From Yanshouia hominis (GTDB lineage: Bacteria; Bacillota; Clostridia; Oscillospirales; Ruminococcaceae): a stretch of DNA of 57,784 nucleotides. The stretch lies in the NCBI GenBank assembly GCA_014385025.1, contig JACRTB010000018.1:1-57784 (forward strand), in the 5' to 3' direction. Numbering within the stretch: the stretch's first letter is position 1; every line of letters starts with the position of its first letter. Under the pieces are notes generated by a model that was given only the letters and a program-made list of their open reading frames with translations, made no database searches and had not been told where the DNA came from. This document shows positions 51,336-57,784 of the stretch, piece after piece. The position numbers and the translations under genes are program-made.

Positions 51336-51788
51336 ATGGTACTGGCATTGGGAAGCGATCACGGCGGTTACGCCCTGAAGGAGGAGGTCAAGAAATACCT
51401 TGACTCCCGCGGGATTGCCTATCACGACTTCGGCTGCCATTCCACCGATTCCTGCGACTACCCGGTCTTCGGAAAAATGGTGGGCGAGGCGGTGGCCAGC
51501 GGCGAATATGAGCGGGGGCTGCTTTTCTGCGGGACCGGCATCGGCATTTCAATCGCCGCCAATAAGGTCAAGGGGGTCCGCGCAGCCTGCTGCTCCGACT
51601 GCTTCTCGGCCAAGTATACCCGTATGCACAACGACGCCAACATTCTGGCCATGGGCGGACGGGTGGTCGGCCCCGGGCTGGCGATTGAAATGGTCGCCCT
51701 TTTCCTTGACACCGAATTTGAGGGCGGACGGCATCAGCGCCGCATCGACCTCGTTTCGCAGATCGAGGCGGAGAACGCGGCGAAATGA
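51336..51788 (+). CDS. rpiB: ribose-5-phosphate isomerase B
   Basis: Interconverts ribulose-5-P and ribose-5-P in the pentose phosphate pathway, feeding Prs. 150 residues from an ATG behind AGGAGG. SDHGGYALKEEVKKYL at the N-terminus, GLLFCGTGIGISIAANKVKGVRAA and RMHNDANILAMGGRV are the conserved blocks, with the active-site cysteine in FCGTGIG. The stop overlaps the next start by four bases (ATGA). Confidence 0.97.
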   Translation: MVLALGSDHGGYALKEEVKKYLDSRGIAYHDFGCHSTDSCDYPVFGKMVGEAVASGEYERGLLFCGTGIGISIAANKVKGVRAACCSDCFSAKYTRMHNDANILAMGGRVVGPGLAIEMVALFLDTEFEGGRHQRRIDLVSQIEAENAAK

Positions 51789-52507
51789 CTTTAACGGGCC
51801 TGCTGTTTTTTCTCGGCTGCATTGGTGGCAGCGTAATCCAGTCGGTCTCGGGATTTGGATTTGCCATCTTCTGCATGACCTTTTTCCCGCTGCTGCTCGG
51901 CAGCTATAATATGGCCGTCGCCGTTTCGGGACTCTGCGCCGCGACGATGGCTTCCTTTGTGGCGATCCGGCACCGCGGCCACATCAACATCAGGCTGATT
52001 CTGCCGCTGCTGGCCGGATATTATACCGCCTTTCCGATCGGGGTCCGTCTCACGCTGGTGCTGCCTGAAAAGCTGCTGATGCGGGCGCTCGGCGCGGTGC
52101 TGATCCTACTTTCCGCCTACTTCATGTTCCTCAACGACCGGCTGAAAATCCGCCCGACCATCCTCAACGGCGTTCTCTTCGGGCTGATGGGAGGCTTCGG
52201 CGCGGGATTTTGCAGCATCGGGGGTCCGCCCGCGGTCCTTTTCCTGCTGGCGGCGTCGCACGGAAAAGAGGAATACCGCGCCTCAAGTCAATGCTATTTT
52301 GCCCTCGGCAACTGGTACGGCGCGGCGGTCCGCTGGTACAACGGACTGATCACCGTCCCGGTACTCACCGCGTGGGGTGCCGCCGTCGCGGCGCTGCTCA
52401 TCGGCGTGACGATCGGCGGAAAGATCTTTTCCAAAATAAACGCCGCCACCCTGCGCCGCCTCGTCTATCTGATCATGGCGGTTTCCGGCGTGAAGATGCT
52501 TTTCTGA
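51785..52507 (+). CDS. TSUP family (TauE/SafE-like) membrane transporter
   Basis: 240 residues with about eight hydrophobic segments in two repeats. The N-terminal GGSVIQSVSGFGFAIFCMTFFPLLLG and the matching second half GLMGGFGAGFCSIGGPPAVLFLLA are typical of the family formerly called sulfite exporter TauE/SafE. The substrate (sulfite, organosulfonate or other small anion) cannot be read from sequence. It overlaps rpiB by four bases and lies 60 bp before upp. Confidence 0.85.
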   Translation: MTLTGLLFFLGCIGGSVIQSVSGFGFAIFCMTFFPLLLGSYNMAVAVSGLCAATMASFVAIRHRGHINIRLILPLLAGYYTAFPIGVRLTLVLPEKLLMRALGAVLILLSAYFMFLNDRLKIRPTILNGVLFGLMGGFGAGFCSIGGPPAVLFLLAASHGKEEYRASSQCYFALGNWYGAAVRWYNGLITVPVLTAWGAAVAALLIGVTIGGKIFSKINAATLRRLVYLIMAVSGVKMLF

Positions 52508-52567
52508 GCCGGTGTTGGCTTCAAAACATAGGTTAAAAGAACGATTGATTCAATAGGAGGAATCACC

Positions 52568-53197
52568 ATGTCAAAACCAATCATCACCGATCACCCCCTG
52601 ATCCAGCACAAAGTCACCCTCATCCGCGATAAGAACACCCCCTCCAAGGAATTCCGCGAGCTGGTCAGCGAGATCGCGATGCTGATGTGCTATGAGGCAA
52701 CCCGCGACCTCCCGCTCAAGGAGATCGAGATCGAAACGCCGATGACCGTCACCAAGTCCAAGGTGATTTCAGGACGCAAGCTCGCCTTTGTGCCGATTCT
52801 GCGCGCCGGCCTCGGCATGTGCGATGGAATGCTGGCTCTTGTTCCGGCGGCAAAAGTCGGGCACATCGGTATGTACCGCGATCCGGAAACCCATACTCCT
52901 CATGAGTACTATTGCAAGCTGCCCGCCGACATCGAGGAGCGGGACGTCATTCTGCTCGATCCGATGCTCGCCACCGGCGGCTCGGCCATCGACGCGGTGA
53001 ACGCGCTCAAGAAGCGCAGCCCCCGCAGCATCAAGTTTGTCTGCATCATCGCCGCCCCCGAGGGGATTGAGGCGCTGAGCGCCGCGCATCCTGATGTGCA
53101 GATCTATGCCGCTTCGCGGGATGAACGGCTCAACGAGAACAAGTATATTCTTCCGGGCCTCGGCGACGCGGGCGACCGCATTTTCGGTACCAAGTGA
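52568..53197 (+). CDS. upp: uracil phosphoribosyltransferase
   Basis: Salvages uracil to UMP using PRPP. 209 residues from an ATG behind AGGAGG. The PRPP-binding motif is [16 protein letters not shown], the uracil-site loop is near the C-terminus ([12 protein letters not shown]), and [15 protein letters not shown] is conserved. The rpiB-x-upp order occurs in other Firmicutes. The gene is followed by a 13-bp hairpin (53205-53245) and then pgk. Confidence 0.97.
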   Translation: MSKPIITDHPLIQHKVTLIRDKNTPSKEFRELVSEIAMLMCYEATRDLPLKEIEIETPMTVTKSKVISGRKLAFVPILRAGLGMCDGMLALVPAAKVGHIGMYRDPETHTPHEYYCKLPADIEERDVILLDPMLATGGSAIDAVNALKKRSPRSIKFVCIIAAPEGIEALSAAHPDVQIYAASRDERLNENKYILPGLGDAGDRIFGTK

Positions 53198-53204
53198 TCA
53201 TCAG

Positions 53205-53245
53205 GGAGCTGCCGCAACGGGAAACGTCTCATTTGCGGCAGTTCC
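53205..53245 (+). other. hairpin between upp and pgk
   Basis: GGAGCTGCCGCAA pairs with TTGCGGCAGTTCC (13 bp with a G-T). It lacks a T run and ends about 20 bp before the pgk start, so it is more likely a stability element than a terminator. Confidence 0.45.
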
Positions 53246-53267
53246 TGCAATCTAAGGAGGAATTCTG

Positions 53268-54461
53268 ATGCCAACCTACCACAAGAAAACGATTGAGGAT
53301 ATCGCTCTCGACGGGAAAAAGGCTCTGGTGCGCTGCGATTTTAACGTTCCGCTTTCCGACGGGGTCATCACCGACGACAAGCGGATTGTCGCGGCGCTGC
53401 CGACCATCCGTTATCTGCTCGCGCACGGAGCGGCGGTTATCCTCTGCTCCCATCTCGGCCGCCCGAAAAACGGCCCGGAGGAAAAATTTTCGATGAAGCC
53501 GGTTGCCGTCCGCCTCTCCGAGCTGCTCGGCATGCCGGTGGCGCTTGCCGCCGACGTGGTCGGGCCGGACGCCGCCGCGCGCGCCGCCGCCCTCAAGCCG
53601 GGCGAGGTGCTGCTGCTTGAGAACGTCCGCTTCGAGAAGGGGGAGACGAAAAACGATCCCGAGCTTTCGGAGAAGCTTGCCGCCCTGGCCGATCTCTTTG
53701 TCAACGACGCGTTCGGCACCGCGCACCGCGCCCACTGCTCGACGACCGGCGTGGCCGGCTACCTGAAAACGGCGGTCAGCGGCTTCCTGATCAAAAAGGA
53801 GCTGGAGATCATGGGCGGTGCGCTCGATACCCCCAAGCGCCCCTTTGTCGCGATTCTCGGCGGCGCGAAGGTCTCGGACAAGATCGGCGTCATCGAAAGT
53901 CTGCTCGACAAGGCCGACAGCATCCTGATCGGCGGCGGCATGGCCTATACCTTCTTTAAGGCGCAGGGACGTGAAATCGGCTCCTCGATCTGCGAGACGG
54001 AGAAGCTCGGCGTCGCGCGCTCCCTGCTCGAAAAGGCGAGGGAGAAGGGGGTCGCCCTGCTCCTGCCGGTCGATAATGTGGTTGCGGACGCCTTTTCTGC
54101 GGAGGCCGGCACCAAAACCGTTCCCTCAGACGGAATCCCCGAGGGCTGGATGGGAATGGACATCGGCCCCGAGACCCGCGGGCTTTTTGCCGGCGCGATC
54201 CAAAAGGCCGGTACCGTGATGTGGAACGGCCCGATGGGAGTCTTTGAGATGGCCCCCTTTGCCGAGGGAACCCGTGCGGTGGCGCAGGCGATGGCCGATT
54301 CCGGCGCCGTGACCATCATCGGCGGCGGGGATTCGGCCGCGGCCGCCGCCCAGCTCGGCTTCGAGGACAAGATCACCCATATCTCCACTGGAGGCGGAGC
54401 CTCGCTCGAGTTCATCGAGGGACTCGATCTGCCGGGAATCGCCTGCCTTAACGACCGATAA
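53268..54461 (+). CDS. pgk: phosphoglycerate kinase
   Basis: ATP-forming step of glycolysis. 397 residues from an ATG behind [26 protein letters not shown] near the N-terminus, the basic patch [27 protein letters not shown], and the nucleotide-binding [13 protein letters not shown] are standard. gapA is not adjacent; tpiA follows after 22 bp. Confidence 0.98.
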   Translation: MPTYHKKTIEDIALDGKKALVRCDFNVPLSDGVITDDKRIVAALPTIRYLLAHGAAVILCSHLGRPKNGPEEKFSMKPVAVRLSELLGMPVALAADVVGPDAAARAAALKPGEVLLLENVRFEKGETKNDPELSEKLAALADLFVNDAFGTAHRAHCSTTGVAGYLKTAVSGFLIKKELEIMGGALDTPKRPFVAILGGAKVSDKIGVIESLLDKADSILIGGGMAYTFFKAQGREIGSSICETEKLGVARSLLEKAREKGVALLLPVDNVVADAFSAEAGTKTVPSDGIPEGWMGMDIGPETRGLFAGAIQKAGTVMWNGPMGVFEMAPFAEGTRAVAQAMADSGAVTIIGGGDSAAAAAQLGFEDKITHISTGGGASLEFIEGLDLPGIACLNDR

Positions 54462-54483
54462 ACGAAAGGACAGAACAGAAATC

Positions 54484-55251
54484 ATGGATTTTGCAAAACG
54501 CACCCCCCTTGTGGCGGGAAACTGGAAGATGAATCTGACCCGCGCCGCCGCCGGCGCACTGATCGGGGAGATGAAGCCCCTCCTGAAGGACGCATCCTGC
54601 GAGGTGGCGCTCTGCGTCCCCTTCACTGATCTCGAAGCCGCCGGCGCCGCGATGGCGGGCAGCCGCATCCGGCTTGGCGCGCAGAACTGCCATTGGGCGG
54701 CTTCCGGCGCGTTCACCGGCGAAATCTCCGCCGATATGCTCAGGGAGCTTGGCGTCGCCTATGTCATCATCGGCCATTCTGAGCGCCGGCAGTATTTCGG
54801 CGAGAGCGATCAGACGGTCAACGCGCGCGCCAAGGCGGCCCTTTCGGCCGGGCTGCGGGTGATTCTCTGCGTCGGGGAGACGCTCGAACAGCGCGAGGCG
54901 GGCGAGATGGAGGCGGTGATCCGCCGCCAGATGGCCGGCGCCCTCGAGGGGATCACCGGGGAACAGCTCCGGGAAATGGTGATCGCTTACGAGCCGGTCT
55001 GGGCGATCGGCACCGGAAAGACCGCGACCGCCGCGCAGGCAGGGGAGGTCTGCGGGCTGATCCGCTCTTTCCTTGCGGAGCATTACGGCGCGGAGGCGGC
55101 CGACGGCATGCGGATTCAGTACGGCGGCTCGATGAACGCCAAAAACGCGGCCGAGCTGCTGGCTCAGAAGGATATCGACGGCGGCCTGATCGGCGGCGCG
55201 TCACTCAAGGCCCCCGATTTCGCGGCGATTGTCGCGGCGGCGAAGGAATAA
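54484..55251 (+). CDS. tpiA: triose-phosphate isomerase
   Basis: Interconverts glyceraldehyde-3-P and dihydroxyacetone phosphate. 255 residues. Catalytic Lys is in VAGNWKMN (about residue 15), His in IIGHSERRQYFGE, and Glu in IAYEPVWAIGTGKTA; the phosphate loop is VQYGGS-like IQYGGSMNAKNA. Its best ribosome-binding site, GAAAGGA, is 13 nt from the ATG, a little far, so translation may depend on coupling to pgk. A hairpin with a T run follows. Confidence 0.98.
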   Translation: MDFAKRTPLVAGNWKMNLTRAAAGALIGEMKPLLKDASCEVALCVPFTDLEAAGAAMAGSRIRLGAQNCHWAASGAFTGEISADMLRELGVAYVIIGHSERRQYFGESDQTVNARAKAALSAGLRVILCVGETLEQREAGEMEAVIRRQMAGALEGITGEQLREMVIAYEPVWAIGTGKTATAAQAGEVCGLIRSFLAEHYGAEAADGMRIQYGGSMNAKNAAELLAQKDIDGGLIGGASLKAPDFAAIVAAAKE

Positions 55252-55256
55252 AGGGA

Positions 55257-55282
55257 GGGCCGGGGATTTCCCGGCCCCTTTT
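55257..55282 (+). terminator. terminator after tpiA
   Basis: GGGCCGGG and CCCGGCCC form an 8-bp stem with a 5-nt loop, followed by CTTTT. It sits 5 bp after the stop and would reduce read-through into gpmI. Confidence 0.7.
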
Positions 55283-55300
55283 GCCCTGCCAAGAACACCG

Positions 55301-55318
55301 CGTCCCCGCGCGGGGACG
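55301..55318. other. 18-bp perfect palindrome upstream of gpmI
   Basis: CGTCCCCGC is followed by its exact complement, ending 5 bp before the gpmI ribosome-binding site. It could be an operator or an RNA hairpin that limits ribosome access. No promoter was found here. Confidence 0.45.
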
Positions 55319-55334
55319 GAAATGAGGAATCAAT

Positions 55335-56843
55335 TTGAAAAAACCAGTCATGCTGATGATTCTGGACGGCTTCGGCCTGCGTGCCGAGACCGCGGGCAAT
55401 GCCATCGCCGCGGCGAAAACCCCGAATTTCGACCGGCTTTGGGCCGAATGGCCCCACGCGACCCTGGGAGCTTCCGGACTCGATGTCGGGCTTCCCGACG
55501 GGCAGATGGGAAATTCCGAGGTCGGCCACACCAATATCGGCGCGGGACGGATTGTTTATCAGGAGCTGACCCGCATCACCAAGGCGATTTGGGACGGGGA
55601 CTTTTTTTCCAATCCCGCCCTTAACGCCGCAATCGATGCGCTTGGCCCGGACGGCACCCTGCACCTGATGGGACTGCTCTCGGACGGAGGGGTTCACAGC
55701 CACAACACCCATCTTTATGCGCTGCTTGAGCTGGCGCGCCGCCGCGGCGTCAGGCGCGTGGCGGTGCACAGCTTTCTGGACGGCCGGGATACCGACCCCA
55801 AAAGCGGCGCAGGCTATCTCGAGGAGCTTGAGGCGGAGATGAAGCGCCTCGGAACCGGATTTTCCGCCACCGTTACCGGACGTTACTACGCAATGGACCG
55901 CGACAAGCGGTGGGAACGGGTCCGCGAGGGCTATGAGGCGGTTGCCCTCGGCCGCGGAACTTCCTTCACCGACGCGGCCGCGGCGGTGCGGGAGAGCTAT
56001 GCCGCCGATGTGACCGACGAATTTGTCAAGCCGCTGGTGCGCGAAGGCTACGGCGGTGTGCGGGACGGCGATTCCATTATTTTTTATAATTTCCGGCCCG
56101 ATCGGGCGCGGGAGATGACCCGCGCCTTTGTCGATCCGGAATTTGACGGGTTCCCGGTTGTCCGGCCGGGGCTCGCGGCTTATGTCTGCATGACCTGCTA
56201 CGACGCAACGATGCCGAACTGCAGCGTTGCCTTTTGTCCGCAGGAGCTGACCCATACCCTCGGCGAGGTGGTTGAGGAGGCCGGCCTTTCCCAGCTGAGG
56301 ATCGCGGAAACCGAGAAGTACGCCCACGTGACCTTTTTCTTCAACGGCGGCGTTGAGGCTCCCTCGCCCCACGAGGACCGTATTCTGATCGCCTCTCCCA
56401 AGGTGGCGACCTATGACCTCAAGCCGGAGATGAGCGCCTATGAGGTGACCGATGCGCTGCTTGAGGCGCTCGGGAAAAAGGACTACGGCATGATTGTCCT
56501 GAATTATGCCAACTGCGACATGGTTGGGCACACCGGCGTGTTTGAGGCGGCGGTCAAGGCGGTTGAGGCGGTCGATGAGTGTCTGGGCCGGGTTGTCGGC
56601 CGGATGCTGGCACTGGGCGGCGCCGTTTTGCTGACCGCCGACCATGGCAACGCCGACATGATGCAGAATCCGGACGGCAGTCCGATGACCGCGCATACCA
56701 CCAACCGGGTGCCGGTGCTTTCGATCGGGGAGCGGTGGGAGCTTCGCGAGGGCGGCGCTCTCTGCGACCTTGCCCCCACTGTTTTGGAACTGCTCGGAAT
56801 CGATCCGCCTGCCGAAATGAGCGGGAAATCTCTCTTCTGCTGA
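55335..56843 (+). CDS. gpmI: 2,3-bisphosphoglycerate-independent phosphoglycerate mutase
   Basis: Converts 3-phosphoglycerate to 2-phosphoglycerate using two metal ions. 502 residues from a TTG about 7 nt after GAGGAA. The alkaline-phosphatase-fold metal motifs are [10 protein letters not shown] and [10 protein letters not shown]; the catalytic serine lies in [20 protein letters not shown], and [11 protein letters not shown] is conserved. It is the last of the pgk-tpiA-gpmI group; eno is not in the window. Confidence 0.97.
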   Translation: MKKPVMLMILDGFGLRAETAGNAIAAAKTPNFDRLWAEWPHATLGASGLDVGLPDGQMGNSEVGHTNIGAGRIVYQELTRITKAIWDGDFFSNPALNAAIDALGPDGTLHLMGLLSDGGVHSHNTHLYALLELARRRGVRRVAVHSFLDGRDTDPKSGAGYLEELEAEMKRLGTGFSATVTGRYYAMDRDKRWERVREGYEAVALGRGTSFTDAAAAVRESYAADVTDEFVKPLVREGYGGVRDGDSIIFYNFRPDRAREMTRAFVDPEFDGFPVVRPGLAAYVCMTCYDATMPNCSVAFCPQELTHTLGEVVEEAGLSQLRIAETEKYAHVTFFFNGGVEAPSPHEDRILIASPKVATYDLKPEMSAYEVTDALLEALGKKDYGMIVLNYANCDMVGHTGVFEAAVKAVEAVDECLGRVVGRMLALGGAVLLTADHGNADMMQNPDGSPMTAHTTNRVPVLSIGERWELREGGALCDLAPTVLELLGIDPPAEMSGKSLFC

Positions 56844-56860
56844 AATTTGCAATATTTTTG

Positions 56861-56889
56861 TTGCCCTTGGGACAAAATTGTAGTATCAT
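56861..56889 (+). promoter_or_regulatory. promoter of the small membrane-protein gene
   Basis: TTGCCC (56861-56866) and TATCAT (56884-56889) are spaced by 17 bp in an AT-rich stretch after gpmI. Confidence 0.5.
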
Positions 56890-56944
56890 AATGCTGAATA
56901 GCGGCCATATTGCAATTGATTTTTATCACAAGGAGGGAGATCTC

Positions 56945-57187
56945 ATGAAAAAGCTGACCTATTTGCTCGCGGTCTTCGCCTTTTTGGCGGCGCTGGCCGG
57001 TCTGGCTGTGGCGCTGATGGGCTTTTTTGAGCGGAAGAAAGCAATGCTTGAGGACGACGATTATGAGCAGGAGCTCTACCACGGCGGCCAGGAGTATTAC
57101 GCGGAAGACTTTGACCTCGAATCGCCCGAGGAAGAGGCTGCCCCTGCTTCCGAGCAGCAGGAAGAGGAAAAGCCCGCCGAGGAATAA
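56945..57187 (+). CDS. small single-pass membrane protein with acidic tail
   Basis: 80 residues from an ATG behind AAGGAGGGAG. One hydrophobic helix (about residues 5-27, TYLLAVFAFLAALAGLAVALMGFF) is followed by FERKK, which favours a cytoplasmic tail, then an acidic, Tyr- and Glu-rich tail (DDDYEQELYHGGQEYYAEDFDLE, EEEAAPASEQQEEEKPAEE). No family is recognised. It has its own promoter and terminator and a very good ribosome-binding site, so it is likely expressed. Confidence 0.75.
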   Translation: MKKLTYLLAVFAFLAALAGLAVALMGFFERKKAMLEDDDYEQELYHGGQEYYAEDFDLESPEEEAAPASEQQEEEKPAEE

Positions 57188-57206
57188 TCCTTTGAAAAAT
57201 CGATCT

Positions 57207-57244
57207 GCGGCGCGGGCCTTTTGGCCCGCGTCGTCTTCGTTTTG
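57207..57244 (+). terminator. terminator of the small membrane-protein gene
   Basis: GCGGCGCGGGCC pairs with GGCCCGCGTCGT (12 bp, two G-T pairs) around a TTTT loop, with GTTTT following. Confidence 0.7.
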
Positions 57245-57439
57245 AACGAAAACCGCCGGTTCTGCTGGCGGAGGACACTCCATAAAAAACTTTCGCTGCA
57301 AGTAATGAGTGCGGCACAATGACAAGCCGTGGAGAAATAGAAGGGCCAATCAGAGGGCATTGCTGATTCCGAGATGCCGCCGTCTGGGCCCGTCCGCACT
57401 CGCCCGTCCACGCGTTGCTGCGCTCCGGGCGGCAAACAA

Positions 57440-57560
57440 AGAGAAACGCCGCCGCCCTCCGCTTGGGCGCGCCGGGCAGGCAGAGCAGGGAGAGGGGAAC
57501 GAGCGGTCCGCATCACATACGAGTGAAAAGAAATTTCGATGCGCCTTGAGACGCTTGGCA
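57440..57560 (+). repeat. dispersed intergenic repeat, copy B
   Basis: Shares ordered blocks with the minus strand of 21065-21240: GCCGCCCTCCGCTTGGGCG, GGGAGAGGGGAACG, and TTTCGATGCGCCTTGA against TTCGACGCCTCTTAAA. It lies in a gene-free stretch (57245-57784). The frame open through it (57309-57584) lacks a ribosome-binding site. Confidence 0.5.
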
Positions 57561-57598
57561 GTGCCAGGTACTGGGAGGGATTAATCCAAACCACCGGC

Positions 57599-57619
57599 TT
57601 AACCACTGGTTGTGGTTAA
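57599..57619. other. inverted repeat upstream of the terminal promoter
   Basis: TTAACCAC-TGGTT-GTGGTTAA is a perfect 8-bp inverted repeat about 75 bp before the -35 box of the next promoter. It is not followed by a T run. It may be an operator or a remnant hairpin. Confidence 0.4.
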
Positions 57620-57694
57620 AAAGGCGTTTTCGGCTGAATCCAAAGGAAATTTGCCGAAAAGAAAGAAAAATTGCAAAAAGGTGCAAAAAAGGAG

Positions 57695-57723
57695 TTGACA
57701 AAGGGGAAGGGGCGTGGTATGAT
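57695..57723 (+). promoter_or_regulatory. strong promoter at the window end, possibly of a stable-RNA operon
   Basis: TTGACA (57695-57700) and TATGAT (57718-57723) are spaced by 17 bp. It is preceded by A-rich tracts (AAAGAAAAATTGCAAAAAGG and AAAAAAGG) that look like an UP element. No start codon with a ribosome-binding site follows within the window, and the leader (CTTGACAGACACAAAAACCG) resembles leaders before 16S rRNA in Firmicutes. Confidence 0.6.
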
Positions 57724-57784
57724 AGCAAAGCTGTCTCGGAAGGGGCGCAGCGCCCGGCCCTTGACAGACACAAAAACCGAAACT

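Noticed and set aside
57309-57584. A 91-codon frame near the right end
   Set aside because: It lies in the dispersed repeat and has no ribosome-binding site.

Overview
This window is GC-rich chromosomal DNA of a low-oxygen, Gram-positive bacterium, most likely a Clostridia member near the Oscillospiraceae/Ruminococcaceae. The evidence is a CIRCE/HrcA-controlled hrcA-grpE-dnaK-dnaJ operon, the redox repressor Rex, a class III (anaerobic) ribonucleotide reductase with its activase, FtsEX with an M23 activator and a CtpA protease, a YtvI-type sporulation membrane protein, a DUF2089 protein, a DUF2148 ferredoxin-like protein and a zinc-knuckle MetRS. GTG and TTG starts behind good ribosome-binding sites are common. 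No tRNA, rRNA, CRISPR, prophage or IS element was seen. A strong promoter at the very end looks like that of a stable-RNA operon lying outside the window.

Layout. 0-2.7 kb: an unidentified gene tail, glycerol kinase, and a DUF2089/membrane-protein pair. 2.8-7.9 kb: the heat-shock operon. 8-18 kb: ytvI, a lipoprotein, a secreted Pro-rich protein, and an orphan iron-type substrate-binding lipoprotein divergent from a membrane-anchored AraC regulator; then an OGG-type glycosylase coupled to a short LarC. 17.8-21 kb: rlmB and a degenerate P-type-ATPase-like membrane protein. 21.5-24.7 kb: an NrdR-box-controlled operon in which NrdD is split, with the glycyl-radical domain on its own 56-residue gene, followed by nrdG. 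25-32 kb: rex divergent from a Usp-like gene, then a minus-strand cluster cdaR-ftsE-ftsX-M23-ctpA. 32-38 kb: DUF2148, metG-tatD, then a radical SAM/Fpg-like/GNAT group. 38.6-50 kb: a beta-CASP metallo-hydrolase, dinB (apparent AUC start), and the minus-strand series rodA, glmU-prs-pth-mfd. 50-57 kb: tsaE-tsaB-rpiB-TSUP-upp and the glycolytic genes pgk-tpiA-gpmI, then a small membrane protein.

Themes. DNA repair and damage tolerance are strongly represented (OGG, Fpg-like protein, SPL-type radical SAM, DinB, Mfd). The divisome/envelope set (FtsEX-M23-CtpA, RodA, GlmU) and central carbon/nucleotide genes (prs, upp, rpiB, pgk, tpiA, gpmI) are conventional. The most unusual items are the split NrdD, the P-type pseudo-ATPase with a disordered arm of about 250 residues, the AUC-started dinB, the N-domain-only LarC, a Pro1-less Fpg-like protein, and several intergenic repeat arrays, one of which triplicates an intrinsic terminator.

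All functional assignments come from reading the sequence and recalled family knowledge; no database search was run. Long ORFs antisense to real genes are GC-driven shadows and are left out.
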